From contig CAXXUH010000004.1 of NCBI GenBank assembly GCA_963665405.2, forward strand, positions 186,001 through 250,000: a DNA stretch of 64,000 nucleotides, given 5' to 3'. This document shows, piece after piece, positions 16,935 through 25,264 of the stretch (position 1 is its first letter; every line of letters starts with the position of its first letter). The notes below the pieces were generated by a model, which was not told the origin of the DNA, did no database searches, and saw nothing but the letters and a program-made list of their open reading frames with translations. Both the position numbers and the translations under genes were made by a program. This stretch comes from G963665405 sp963665405 (GTDB lineage: Bacteria; Chloroflexota; Dehalococcoidia; Lucifugimonadales; G963665405).

Positions 16935-17252
16935 CTAGGAGTCTGTGGCCTTGGTGGGCGCGGGTTCCTTCTTTGTCTTAGAGTCCGATTTGGACTCAGC
17001 CTTCGTCTCGGTCTTGGAGTCGGAATCGTCTCCGGATGACTTCTTCTCGGAGTTCGCGGTCCCGGCGCTGCGTCCCTTCCCGTAGTCGTTGACGTACCAG
17101 CCGCTGCCCTTGAAAACCACCGGAACGGAGTGGATCACCCGCTGGGAGTCACTCCCGCAATCCGGGCAGGTCGCCCCCGGCTCGGAGGAGAAGCTCTGCT
17201 TGACCTCGAACCTGTGGCGGTTCTTCAGGCACTCGTAGTCGTATCGTGGCAT
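16935..17252 (-). CDS. FmdB-family zinc ribbon protein with charged tail
   Basis: 105 residues. The N-terminus MPRYDYECLKNRHRFEV with CPDCG near residue 34 and VVFKGSGWYVNDYG is the FmdB/CxxC_CXXC_SSSS pattern. Usually four cysteines form the ribbon; here Cys8, Cys34 and Cys37 are plain, while the second position of the first knuckle (usually C-x2-C) reads CLKN. The tail from about residue 68 is rich in Lys, Ser, Glu and Thr and is probably disordered. Function is not established. Operon with dtd. Confidence 0.8.
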   Translation of the reverse strand: MPRYDYECLKNRHRFEVKQSFSSEPGATCPDCGSDSQRVIHSVPVVFKGSGWYVNDYGKGRSAGTANSEKKSSGDDSDSKTETKAESKSDSKTKKEPAPTKATDS

Positions 17253-17339
17253 GGGTCTCCCGTACGGTCGTTACGTTAGCACTCTTGATCGGTCGGTGCT
17301 AACACCAACGTCCAATTTAGCATCGGAGGAAGAGGACTG

Positions 17340-19586
17340 TCAAGGCTGCGCCGGTCTACAGGCGTCCAAGTGCCCGATCCAGCCCCCCCCCCCCCCCCCC
17401 CCCCCCCGCCAGGCGGACTCGATGTCGGCCAGGGGGAGGTCCAGCAAGCCCTCCAGAGAAAAACGATCCCCGCGTGCCAACCCCAGCTTGACCGTCGGCA
17501 CTCCCTCCGCCTCGCAGATATCAGCCAGGCTCACAAGCTCACTCTGTCCCAGGGAGACGACTATGCGGGATTGCGCCTCTCCGAAGAGTGCCGCGTCCCA
17601 CCGGCCGGACGTCGAGAAGCTGCCCTGGAACCCGACACCTCCAGGTATGCAGCTCTCCGCCAGGGCCACGGCGAGGCCGCCGTCGGAGCAGTCGTGAGCC
17701 GACTTGATGACGCCCTCGCGGATCGCCCGCCGGCAGGCCTTCTGAACCGCGGCCTCCAGCTCCAGGGCTATGCTAGGTCTTCCCGCGACCAGCTCGTGGA
17801 CGACCTCGAGGTACTCGCTCCCCGCCAGCGTTGCGGGGTCGGCGGCGACCTCAGCGGCACCGAGAAGCACGACCAGGTCTCCGTCGTCCATGAAGCCGGA
17901 GGATACGTGCGCCGACACGTCGTCCAGGACGCCCAGCGCGCCGATGATCGGGGTCGGGTGTATCGCCTCTCCCTGCGTCTCGTTGTACAGGCTCACGTTG
18001 CCGCTTATCACCGGGGCGTCCAGGGCTCTGCTGGCGCTGGCTATCCCTTTGATGCACTCCTCCAGCTGGTAGTACACGTCGGTCCGCTCCGGGTTGCCGA
18101 AGTTGAGGCAGTCCGTGAGCGCGGCGGGCTCCCCGCCGACACAGGAGACGTTCCGGCAGGCCTCGGCCACCGCGATCATCCCGCCGACGTAGGGTTCTAG
18201 GAAACAGTAACGGCTGTTGCCGTCGGTTGAGAGCGCGATCCCCTTGGAGGTTCCCCTTATCCGTAACACGGCAGCGTCGCCACCCGGAGCTACCACTGTG
18301 CCGGTCTGTACCTGATGATCGTAGCGGCGGTACACTGACTCTTTGCTGGAGATGTTGGGAGATGCCAGAATTTTCAGAAGCACCTCACCCGGAGGCTCTT
18401 TCGGAAGGGGGACCCTGCTCAGGTCGAGGTCCTGGAGCGGGCCGAGCCATTCGGGCTTCGTGCCCTTAAGCCGGTAGAGCGGCGGGTCGACCAGGCTGTC
18501 TATAGGCAGCTCGGCCTCCTGCCGCTTCCCCTCGAAGATGCGGGACAGGCCGTCGTCGGTGACCCTGCCGATGACGGTCGATTCGAGGTCCCACCTGCTG
18601 AAGATCTCCCGAGCTTGCTCCTCGTGGCCCGGCTTGACCGCGATCAGCATCCGCTCCTGCGACTCCGACAGCATGACCTCGTAGGGGCTCATACCGGCGT
18701 CCCGGCGAGGGACCCTGGAGACGTCGATCTCCATCCCCCGGCCGCTGCGGGAGGCCGACTCGACGGACGCGCTGGTGAGGCCGGCCGCGCCGAGGTCCTG
18801 CATGCCCGCGATGTAGTCGGTCCGGGCGATCTCGAGGCAGGCCTCCATAAGGATCTTCTCGAGGAAGGGATTGCCCACCTGCACCGTCGGCCGCAGCTCC
18901 CTCTCCTCGTCGAAGGTGCGCGATGCGAGGCCGGACGCGCCGTGGATCCCGTCTCGCCCAGTCTCGGCGCCCACGAGCATCAGAATGTTTCCTGGCTCGC
19001 CTGCAGCGCTGCGGACGAGTCCGTCGTGCTCGACCAGGCCGACGCACATGGCGTTGACCAGGGGGTTGCCGGAGTAGCGGTCCGAGAAGCAGACCTCGCC
19101 GCCGACGTTGGGGATGCCCATGCAGTTGCCGTAACCCGAGATGCCGGCGACGACCCCTTCGAACAGGTAGCGGTTGCGCGGCTCCGTGAGCGGGCCGAAG
19201 CGAAGAGAGTTGAGGAGGGCGATGGGCCGCGCGCCCATGGCGAAGATGTCGCGGATGATGCCCCCCACCCCTGTGGCCGCACCCTGGTACGGCTCGATGG
19301 CCGATGGATGGTTGTGCGACTCGATCTTCATCGCGATCGCGAGGCCGTCTCCGATGTCGACGACCCCGGCGTTCTCGACTCCGGGCCGGACGAGGAGCCG
19401 CGGGCTGTCGGAGGGGAGGATCGAGAGCAGCGGCTTGGAGTGCTTGTAGCCGCAGTGCTCACTCCAGAGCGAGCCGAACATCCCGAGCTCGACGGCGTTC
19501 GGCTCGCGCCCCAGCCGGTCGACGATCGCCTCGTACTCGGCCTCGGATAGAGCCAGATCGTCCAGCGCTTTTCTAGGTACAGCCAT
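17340..19586 (-). CDS. purL: Phosphoribosylformylglycinamidine synthase subunit PurL, 3' end disrupted by a 25-base G tract
   Basis: About 748 residues from ATG 19586 (a GTG at 19592 is also possible). The N-terminal SLWSEHCGYKHSKP, MKIESHNHPSAIEPYQGAATGVGGIIRD and later NVSLYNETQG and DCSDGGLAVALAES motifs match the small PurL that works with PurQ and PurS. It makes FGAM from FGAR, ATP and ammonia. Near the end the coding strand has 25 consecutive G (17383-17407), read as Gly8, and the tail after it ends WIGHLDACRPAQP. One base more in the tract would instead give the natural-looking end LDRALGRL and a stop at 17356. Same strand as purQ; no purS is seen. Confidence 0.93.
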   Translation of the reverse strand: MAVPRKALDDLALSEAEYEAIVDRLGREPNAVELGMFGSLWSEHCGYKHSKPLLSILPSDSPRLLVRPGVENAGVVDIGDGLAIAMKIESHNHPSAIEPYQGAATGVGGIIRDIFAMGARPIALLNSLRFGPLTEPRNRYLFEGVVAGISGYGNCMGIPNVGGEVCFSDRYSGNPLVNAMCVGLVEHDGLVRSAAGEPGNILMLVGAETGRDGIHGASGLASRTFDEERELRPTVQVGNPFLEKILMEACLEIARTDYIAGMQDLGAAGLTSASVESASRSGRGMEIDVSRVPRRDAGMSPYEVMLSESQERMLIAVKPGHEEQAREIFSRWDLESTVIGRVTDDGLSRIFEGKRQEAELPIDSLVDPPLYRLKGTKPEWLGPLQDLDLSRVPLPKEPPGEVLLKILASPNISSKESVYRRYDHQVQTGTVVAPGGDAAVLRIRGTSKGIALSTDGNSRYCFLEPYVGGMIAVAEACRNVSCVGGEPAALTDCLNFGNPERTDVYYQLEECIKGIASASRALDAPVISGNVSLYNETQGEAIHPTPIIGALGVLDDVSAHVSSGFMDDGDLVVLLGAAEVAADPATLAGSEYLEVVHELVAGRPSIALELEAAVQKACRRAIREGVIKSAHDCSDGGLAVALAESCIPGGVGFQGSFSTSGRWDAALFGEAQSRIVVSLGQSELVSLADICEAEGVPTVKLGLARGDRFSLEGLLDLPLADIESAWRGGGGGGGGWIGHLDACRPAQP
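17383..17407. repeat. 25-base C/G homopolymer inside the purL 3' end
   Basis: An uninterrupted run of 25 C on the plus strand. It lies 43 bases inside the current purL stop. Tracts of this kind are prone to slippage and to assembly miscounts. Confidence 0.97.
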
Positions 19587-19616
19587 CTTCACGTCCCCAA
19601 CCGGGTCGCTGAGCCA

Positions 19617-20081
19617 TCATCCGCTGCCCACCGCGATCAGCGCAACTCCTCCGACGACGGTCAGTGCTCCGGCAACCGTCCGCCAGGTCACCCGCTCCAG
19701 CCGCTGCAGAAAGACATGGGCCAGCGCGACGGATATGAGCGGGCTGATGCCGACGAGAGGGGCGACGAGTATGACCTGAGCTTTATCCAGCGCAAGAAAC
19801 CAGAAGCTCACTCCCCAGGCCGATGACAGCGCGGCCAGCGCGACGAACGACCACGCCCGTTTGGGCGCGCGGCTGGCGTCGGGTGCGACGTGCCGGTGGA
19901 AGAGGGCCGCCACTATCAGCGTGCCGAACAGCATGGAGAACGCCGTTCCGACCATCGGCGAGGCGAAGTCGCTGACCACCTTCCGGGCCACCAGGGCACC
20001 GGCCCCGTAGCAGAATGCGGCGGCCAGGGCCGCCACGGACCCCAGGATCGCCGGGTTTCGCAGCGAGGCTGGCCCTATCAT
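19617..20081 (-). CDS. EamA/DMT transporter, C-terminal half (split gene)
   Basis: 154 residues with five hydrophobic segments (SVAALAAAFCYGAGALVARKVV, then AFSMLFGTLIVAALF, then SFVALAALSSAWGVSFWFLAL, then ILVAPLVGISPLISVALAHVF, then VAGALTVVGGVALIAVGSG, described here in pieces). This is one EamA domain. Its ATG overlaps the stop of the preceding EamA half by four bases (ATGA). Together the two halves equal one ordinary ten-helix EamA protein. It could be a true two-subunit transporter or one gene broken by a single-base shift. Substrate unknown. Confidence 0.75.
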   Translation of the reverse strand: MIGPASLRNPAILGSVAALAAAFCYGAGALVARKVVSDFASPMVGTAFSMLFGTLIVAALFHRHVAPDASRAPKRAWSFVALAALSSAWGVSFWFLALDKAQVILVAPLVGISPLISVALAHVFLQRLERVTWRTVAGALTVVGGVALIAVGSG

Positions 20082-20500
20082 CGCTGACTGAGAATGACGG
20101 CCAGGCCCCCTATGATCAGGATCGTCCCGAACAGGATCGGGAGGGTGAGTGATTCGCCGAGAATGGAGACCGCCAGGACTGCGGCAAACAGCGGTGACGC
20201 ACCCACGATCGGCGTCGCCCGAGAGACTCCGGCCAGGCTGACGCCGGTGAAGTTGAGCAGCCGACCCAACGGAAAGGTCAGGAACCCGCCCAGCAAGATC
20301 CAGAGGAAAGCCCAAGGCTTGAGGCCCACGATTTCTTCCGAATGCAGCGCGAACGCGATGGTCATGGTCACCAGCGTGCCGATGACGAGAGATACGAGCG
20401 TGGCGGTCGTGGGACGCACGTGCTGCACCGCGAGCCGGACGAAGATGGCGCTCGCTCCGAATCCCAGCGAGGCAGACAGAGCTAGAGCTACGCCGAGCAT
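20078..20500 (-). CDS. EamA/DMT transporter, N-terminal half (split gene)
   Basis: 140 residues, five hydrophobic segments starting LGVALALSASLGFGASAIFVR, with the EamA-typical ATPIVGASPLFAAVLAV and ESLTLPILFGTILIIGGL. It ends at the point where a normal EamA protein would continue into its second domain. It starts five bases after the purQ stop, so it lies in the gltX-purQ-eamA-purL gene run. See the C-terminal half for the overlap. Confidence 0.75.
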   Translation of the reverse strand: MLGVALALSASLGFGASAIFVRLAVQHVRPTTATLVSLVIGTLVTMTIAFALHSEEIVGLKPWAFLWILLGGFLTFPLGRLLNFTGVSLAGVSRATPIVGASPLFAAVLAVSILGESLTLPILFGTILIIGGLAVILSQR

Positions 20501-20504
20501 CCCC

Positions 20505-21227
20505 TCAGCGACTCTGGACGGCCACGGATGAGCTCGAAATGGACGCAGCGGCCACGATCGACTCGAATACCAGCCTGCCGTCGGTGCCGCCTAGCGCCTC
20601 CTCGCAGCACCGCTCCGGGTGGGGCATCATGCCCAGAACGTTGCCGCCGGCGCTGACGATCCCGGCGATGTTACGCGCGGAGCCGTTCGGATTCGCATCT
20701 TCGCTGACGTCCCCATCCTCGGTGGCGTAGCGGAAGACGACGCGACCGTCGGCCTCCAGGTGGTCCAGCGTCTCAGGATCGGCGAAATAGTTGCCCTCGC
20801 CGTGGGAGATGGGGATGCGCAGGACCTGGCCTGTCTCGCACTCGCTGGTGAACGCCGTCTCTGAAGACTCGACCCTCAGGTTGACCCACTGGCACCGGAA
20901 CTCCAGGTGGTCGTTCGGCAGGAGCGCACCGGGCAGGAGTCCAGCCTCGCACAGGACCTGGAAGCCGTTGCAGATTCCGATCACCGGCTTGCCCTCACGG
21001 GCGAACTCCTCCACCGCGCCCATGACGGGAGAGAACCTCGCGATGGCGCCGGGCCTCAGGTAGTCGCCGTAGGAGAAGCCCCCGGGGAGGACTACGCAAT
21101 CGTAGGCGGAGAGGTCGGTCTCCCGGTGCCAAACGTATTCCGCGTCCTGGCCGAGAACGTCCTTCAGGGCATGGTAGCAGTCGCCGTCGCTCCAGGTGCC
21201 GGGGAAGACAGCTACGCCAAACCTCAT
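20505..21227 (-). CDS. purQ: Phosphoribosylformylglycinamidine synthase glutaminase subunit PurQ
   Basis: 240 residues from ATG 21227, the usual length; the open frame upstream is unlike any PurQ. It starts MRFGVAVFPGTWSDGDC and has LPGGFSYGDYLRPGAIA, the nucleophile cysteine in GICNGFQVL and the catalytic histidine and glutamate in MMPHPERC. It releases ammonia from glutamine for PurL. It lies between gltX and the split EamA genes. Confidence 0.95.
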   Translation of the reverse strand: MRFGVAVFPGTWSDGDCYHALKDVLGQDAEYVWHRETDLSAYDCVVLPGGFSYGDYLRPGAIARFSPVMGAVEEFAREGKPVIGICNGFQVLCEAGLLPGALLPNDHLEFRCQWVNLRVESSETAFTSECETGQVLRIPISHGEGNYFADPETLDHLEADGRVVFRYATEDGDVSEDANPNGSARNIAGIVSAGGNVLGMMPHPERCCEEALGGTDGRLVFESIVAAASISSSSVAVQSR

Positions 21228-21357
21228 CGATTCTCCGGTAGGGTGATGAAGAGCCCGTCCAACAGTCCTCGACACTGCATCCCAAGGGGTTCTTGTCGGA
21301 CAGGCAACAAGGCCGGCACCCAGTATACGCGCCCTGCGCTGGGCTGTCGAACGGCCG

Positions 21358-22863
21358 CTACAGCCTGGCGATGGCTCCCCTGACCGACGACAGCGTGCGC
21401 TCCCGCCCCAGGACCTCCATCGTCTGGAACAGGGGAGGGGCCACCCTCTGGCCGGTCGTTGCAATGCGAAGCGAGCCGAAGAGCTGGCCCGCCTTCACGC
21501 CGAGCTCGTCGGCGAGGGACCGGAGCGCCTGCTCGATCGTCTCGCTGTCGAAAGCGGGTAGACCCTCCAGGCTGGTCAACGAGGCCTCCAGCCCGGCTCT
21601 GGTCCGGTCCAGGTCCATCCCCTTCTGGACCAGCTCGGCGGGGTCGTACTTCGCTTCGGGCTTGAACAGGAACTGGATCAGCGGGGAGGCGTCGGCGAGG
21701 GTCTTCAGGCGCTCCTGTATCAGTGGGACGATACCGAGAACCTGCTGCTCGCCGGGCAGATCGGGGATCTCCGGCGGCGGGTAGGCTTTCCAATACTCCA
21801 GCAGGGCGCCGGCGAGCCGGTCGGGGCTCGCGCTCCGGATGTACTGGCCGTTCATCCAGTCCAGCTTCTCCACGTTGAAGATGGACCCGGACTTGCCGAC
21901 CCGCTCGATGGAGAAGTTTTCCGTCAGCTGTTGGCGGGACATGATCTCCGTATGGTCGTCTAGCGACCAGCCCAGCAGGGTGAGGAAGTTGAGCATCGCC
22001 TCCGGCAGATAACCCATCTTCCTGTACTCGAGGACCGAGGTGGCGCCGTGGCGCTTGCTCAGCTTGGACCGGTCGGGGGCCAGGAGGATCGGGAGGTGGG
22101 CGAACAGGGGCGGCTCCCAGCCGAGCGCCCTATAGATGAGGACGTGACGAGGGGTGCTCGGCAGCCACTCCTCGGCCCTCAGTACGTGACTGATCTCCAT
22201 GGCATGGTCGTCGACGACGTTGGCCAGGTGGTATGTCGGGAAGCCGTCCGACTTCAGGATGACGAAGTCGTCTATCAGGGCGTTCTCGAACGAGACGTCG
22301 CCCCTGATGAGATCGTTGAGCTTGGTCGTACCGTCGCGGGGCATCGCGAACCTCGCGACCGGGACGGTTCCGCTCTTGTCCAGCTTCTGTCGCTCCGCGT
22401 TGCCGAGATCCCGGCACGCCCGATCGTACCCGGGCGGCTGCTTCAGGCGCTGTTTCTCCTTCCGGGCCTGGTCAAGGCGCTCCGGGGAGCAGAAGCAGCG
22501 GTAGGCGTGGCCGTCGGCCAGCAGCTCTTCGACGGCCTCACGGTATCGAGGGAGTCGCTCGGACTGGATGTACGGACCGTACGGCCCTCCCACATCAGGC
22601 CCTTCGTCCCAGTCGAGGCCGAGCCACCTGAGAGAGTCCAGGATCTGCTCGACCGCGCCCTCGACCGTCCGAGCCTGGTCCGTGTCCTCGATGCGGATGA
22701 CGAATGAGCCGCCGGCCCTTCGCGCGAACAGCCAGGTGAAGATCGCCGTCCGGACGTTGCCGACGTACGCGAACAGCCAGGTGAAGATCGCCGTCCGGAC
22801 GTTGCCGACGTGCGGCTCGCCGGTCGGGCTGGGGGCAAAGCGTACGCGTACCGTCTCGGACAC
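21358..22863 (-). CDS. gltX: Glutamyl-tRNA synthetase with a 15-residue tandem duplication at the HIGH motif
   Basis: 501 residues from GTG at 22863, with GGAGGAG upstream. The class I signature PSPTGEPHVGN (HIGH equivalent) is at residues 11-21 and the KMSKS equivalent is SKLSKRHG. Residues 18-32 and 33-47 are the same 15-residue segment, differing only at the first residue (H or Y). The encoding DNA is a 45-bp tandem repeat with 44 identical positions. Without it the chain would be 486 residues and match family length and sequence (FARRAGGSFVIRIEDTD). It charges tRNA-Glu, and in many bacteria tRNA-Gln. The insertion lies in the ATP-binding helix, so activity of this form is doubtful. Confidence 0.93.
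   Translation of the reverse strand: MSETVRVRFAPSPTGEPHVGNVRTAIFTWLFAYVGNVRTAIFTWLFARRAGGSFVIRIEDTDQARTVEGAVEQILDSLRWLGLDWDEGPDVGGPYGPYIQSERLPRYREAVEELLADGHAYRCFCSPERLDQARKEKQRLKQPPGYDRACRDLGNAERQKLDKSGTVPVARFAMPRDGTTKLNDLIRGDVSFENALIDDFVILKSDGFPTYHLANVVDDHAMEISHVLRAEEWLPSTPRHVLIYRALGWEPPLFAHLPILLAPDRSKLSKRHGATSVLEYRKMGYLPEAMLNFLTLLGWSLDDHTEIMSRQQLTENFSIERVGKSGSIFNVEKLDWMNGQYIRSASPDRLAGALLEYWKAYPPPEIPDLPGEQQVLGIVPLIQERLKTLADASPLIQFLFKPEAKYDPAELVQKGMDLDRTRAGLEASLTSLEGLPAFDSETIEQALRSLADELGVKAGQLFGSLRIATTGQRVAPPLFQTMEVLGRERTLSSVRGAIARL
22723..22811. repeat. 45-bp perfect tandem duplication within gltX
   Basis: Bases 22723-22766 and 22768-22811 are identical, giving a 45-base period. It keeps the reading frame. 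Confidence 0.97.
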
Positions 22864-22983
22864 CTGGTATCAGCTCCTCCGGTCCAGATTCTAGCATGCG
22901 GAGAGTCCGCGCTCCACGAGCAGGTTGGGAGCTCTCACCTCAAGGGAGGGAACACGGCTCGTGTTGACGATGCAGGACGCTAA

Positions 22984-22998
22984 TGATACTCTGTCCCG
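22984..22998 (-). promoter_or_regulatory. Candidate Zur/Fur operator, site A
   Basis: On the minus strand it reads CGGGACAGAGTATCA, matching 12 of 15 positions of sites B and C. Its centre is 52 bases from site B. Confidence 0.5.
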
Positions 22999-23035
22999 AT
23001 CCACCCACCCAAGCCGAGCGCTGTATAGCCGAAAG

Positions 23036-23050
23036 TGAGACTGAGTATCA
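23036..23050 (+). promoter_or_regulatory. Candidate Zur/Fur operator, site B, overlapping the regulator start codon
   Basis: TGAGACTGAGTATCA, a near-perfect 6-3-6 inverted repeat (TGAGAC / GTATCA, one mismatch). The last base is the A of the regulator's ATG. It also follows a TATAGC at 23024, so binding would block both transcription and expression of the regulator. Confidence 0.6.
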
Positions 23051-23484
23051 TGACGCAGGCCCTGAGCGGCAGGCCGGACCTGCTGGCGACCCTGGAAGAT
23101 CGAGGATACCGCGTGACCGCGCCCCGCCGCAGCGTTACTGGGCTTCTGGAGCGATCCCAGGAGGGCCTCAGCGCCGAGGAGATCTGTCAGGAGCTCCCGG
23201 GCGTCGGCCGGGCCACCGTCTACAGGACTCTGAAGCTGCTCCAGGATACCGGGGTGCTGTGCAAGCTGCCCCTTCCGGACGGCGCTCCCGTCTACACGCT
23301 GGCGCGGGTGGAGCACCATCACCACACGATCTGCATGAAGTGCGGAGTCGTGGGAGAGTTCCGGCACGCCACCATCGAGAGACTGCTTCGGGCGATCGGT
23401 GAGGACATTCCAGGCGAGCTTGTCGGCCATCGGATCGAGGCGTATATCCTCTGCGAGAAGTGCGTGGCCGGTCCGGGAGCCTAG
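23050..23484 (+). CDS. zur: Fur-family metalloregulator, probably Zur
   Basis: 144 residues from ATG 23050. The winged-helix segment has GYRVTAPRRSVTGLLERSQ and AEEICQELPGVGRATVYRTLKLLQDTGVL, typical of Fur helix 4. The metal domain has HHHHTICMKCG near residue 93 and CEKC near 137, forming the structural zinc site. The target is inferred as zinc because znuABC-type genes follow directly and share operator-like sequence with its own start region. A GTG 15 bases upstream is in frame but lies within operator B. Confidence 0.85.
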   Translation: MTQALSGRPDLLATLEDRGYRVTAPRRSVTGLLERSQEGLSAEEICQELPGVGRATVYRTLKLLQDTGVLCKLPLPDGAPVYTLARVEHHHHTICMKCGVVGEFRHATIERLLRAIGEDIPGELVGHRIEAYILCEKCVAGPGA

Positions 23485-23505
23485 GCTAATCCAACGGGAC
23501 CATTC

Positions 23506-24480
23506 GTGGCCCAGATATTGCCAGAAGTGAGACTGAGTATCGATAAGAGAGTCCTGCCGGTCATCCTGCAGGGTGGGGCGCTGAGCCTGTGCACGGCGCT
23601 GCTGGTGGCGTGCGGCGACGGAGGAGAGTCGTCCGCGGCGCCTGACCGTTTGGAAGCGACGGCGGCGGTTCAAGTGGTGACTACGCTGTATCCGCTGGAG
23701 TACTTTATCGAGAGGGTCGGAGGTGACCAGGTCGAAGTGATCAATCTGGTCGCTCCGGGGGTTGAGGCACACGACTACGAGCCGACGCCGAGCGACATCC
23801 GGAGGATCGGCGCCGCCGACCTCGTGGTGTACAACGGTTCCGGCTTCGATCCCTGGGTCGAGCGGGCCCTGGCGGCGACGGAGGCCGACGGACGGGTGGT
23901 CGTCGAGGCGGGCCGAGGGGTCTCCGAGATCAGCGTCGAGAGCGGTGGCGATCCGCACGTCTGGCTCGATCCGATTCTAGCAGCGGATCAGGTCCGTCTG
24001 ATCGTGGACGGCCTGAGCAGGGCGGATTCCTCGAACTCCTCAGCCTACGAGGCGAGAGGTGAGGCTCTTACCAGAGAGCTGGCGGACCTCGACCGGCGCT
24101 TCGCGATCGGACTGGCCGACTGCCGCAGAGATAGCTTCGTCACCTCCCACGACGCGTTCGGACACCTGGCGCGGCGGTATGGGCTGGAGCAGGTGCCGAT
24201 CACGGGCCTGTCGCCCGACGCCAGGCCATCCCCGAGGGAGCTGGCGAGGCTGGCCGATGCGATCGAGGAGCTCGGGGTCCGGTATGTGATGGTGGAGCCG
24301 ATCGCCGACCCACGGCTCGCCCAGACCCTGGCGGCCGAGGTCGGAGCCGAGCTGCTGCCGCTGGATCCGATCGAGAGCCTGACCGCCCATCAGGACGAGC
24401 AGGGAGAAGACTACTTCAGCATAATGGAGTCGAACCTGGACAGTCTGAGGAAGGGGCTCGAGTGTGATGGACAGCGGTAA
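23506..24480 (+). CDS. znuA: Zinc/metal ABC transporter substrate-binding lipoprotein (ZnuA-like)
   Basis: 324 residues from GTG 23506, or 317 from GTG 23527, which lies at operator-like site C. Lipobox LLVACG near residue 36. Metal ligands match the cluster 9 family: His in EAHDYEP, His in DPHVWLDP, His in TSHDAFGH and an acidic residue in LDPIESL. There is no His-rich loop between the first two. It captures periplasmic zinc (possibly manganese) for the ZnuBC transporter. It starts 21 bases after the regulator. Confidence 0.9.
   Translation: MAQILPEVRLSIDKRVLPVILQGGALSLCTALLVACGDGGESSAAPDRLEATAAVQVVTTLYPLEYFIERVGGDQVEVINLVAPGVEAHDYEPTPSDIRRIGAADLVVYNGSGFDPWVERALAATEADGRVVVEAGRGVSEISVESGGDPHVWLDPILAADQVRLIVDGLSRADSSNSSAYEARGEALTRELADLDRRFAIGLADCRRDSFVTSHDAFGHLARRYGLEQVPITGLSPDARPSPRELARLADAIEELGVRYVMVEPIADPRLAQTLAAEVGAELLPLDPIESLTAHQDEQGEDYFSIMESNLDSLRKGLECDGQR
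23528..23542 (+). promoter_or_regulatory. Candidate Zur/Fur operator, site C, at the znuA start
   Basis: TGAGACTGAGTATCG, identical to site B at 14 of 15 positions. The shared tract extends left to AAGTGAGACTGAGTATC but is not part of a longer duplicated gene segment. It lies over the second possible znuA start codon. Confidence 0.55.
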
Positions 24481-25249
24481 CGGTCGAGACGGTGCGCCTC
24501 TGGTCGAGTGCCGGGACCTGTGGTTCCTGTATGCCTCCGAGCCGGTGATCGAGGCCGTCGACCTCGAGGTTCAGGAGGGAGAGTTCGTCGCCATCCTCGG
24601 ACCCAACGGCAGCGGCAAGACCACCCTGATCAGACTGATTCTCGGTCTGGAGAGGCCGAGCCGAGGCACGGTCAGGCTCTTCGGAGAGCGGCCTGATCGG
24701 TTCCGCCGCTGGGACCTGGTCGGATACGTCCCTCAGGCCGTCGACGGTATGCGCGGCGACTTCCCCGCGTCAGTCGAAGAGGTTGTCGCTCAGGGGCTGT
24801 ACCGTGGCTTCAGCCCGCTCGCCATCTGGCAACGGAGCAGCCGGGAGGCGATCGGCCGGGCACTGGAGACCGTGGGCATGTCAGACCTGCGGCGCGAGAG
24901 GCTGTCGATCCTTTCGCGGGGACAGCAGCAGCGGACGCTGATCGGCAGGGCACTGGTGCGGAACCCGCGCCTCCTCGTCCTGGACGAGCCGGAGGCGGGC
25001 ATCGACGCCGCCGGCCAGAGCCAGCTCTACGGGCTGCTGAGCCGGCTGAGCGAAGAGAGCGGGATCACTGTCATCATGGTCTCACACGACATCGGTGCGG
25101 TCATGCGGGAGGCCACCACCGTGGCCTGCATCAACCGTACGATGATCTTCCACGGCCCACCGCACTCGGTGACGCAGAAGGAGCTCTCGGCGCTGTACGG
25201 CTTCCCGATGGACGTGCTTTTGCACGACGCACTTCACGAGCACCGATAG
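24467..25249 (+). CDS. znuC: Zinc/metal ABC transporter ATP-binding protein (ZnuC-like)
   Basis: 260 residues from ATG 24467 (a GTG at 24464 is adjacent). It overlaps the end of znuA. Walker A GPNGSGKTT, Q-loop GYVPQAVDG, signature LSRGQQQRTLIGRAL, Walker B LLVLDEPEAGID and the histidine of IMVSHD are intact. It energises metal import with the permease encoded next. Confidence 0.92.
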   Translation: MDSGNGRDGAPLVECRDLWFLYASEPVIEAVDLEVQEGEFVAILGPNGSGKTTLIRLILGLERPSRGTVRLFGERPDRFRRWDLVGYVPQAVDGMRGDFPASVEEVVAQGLYRGFSPLAIWQRSSREAIGRALETVGMSDLRRERLSILSRGQQQRTLIGRALVRNPRLLVLDEPEAGIDAAGQSQLYGLLSRLSEESGITVIMVSHDIGAVMREATTVACINRTMIFHGPPHSVTQKELSALYGFPMDVLLHDALHEHR

Positions 25250-25264
25250 AGGGCATCGACATCC

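Noticed and set aside
20316..22863. Missing purS between gltX and purL
   Set aside because: No 80-residue PurS-like frame was seen; the absence may reflect its location elsewhere and is not strong enough to call a finding.
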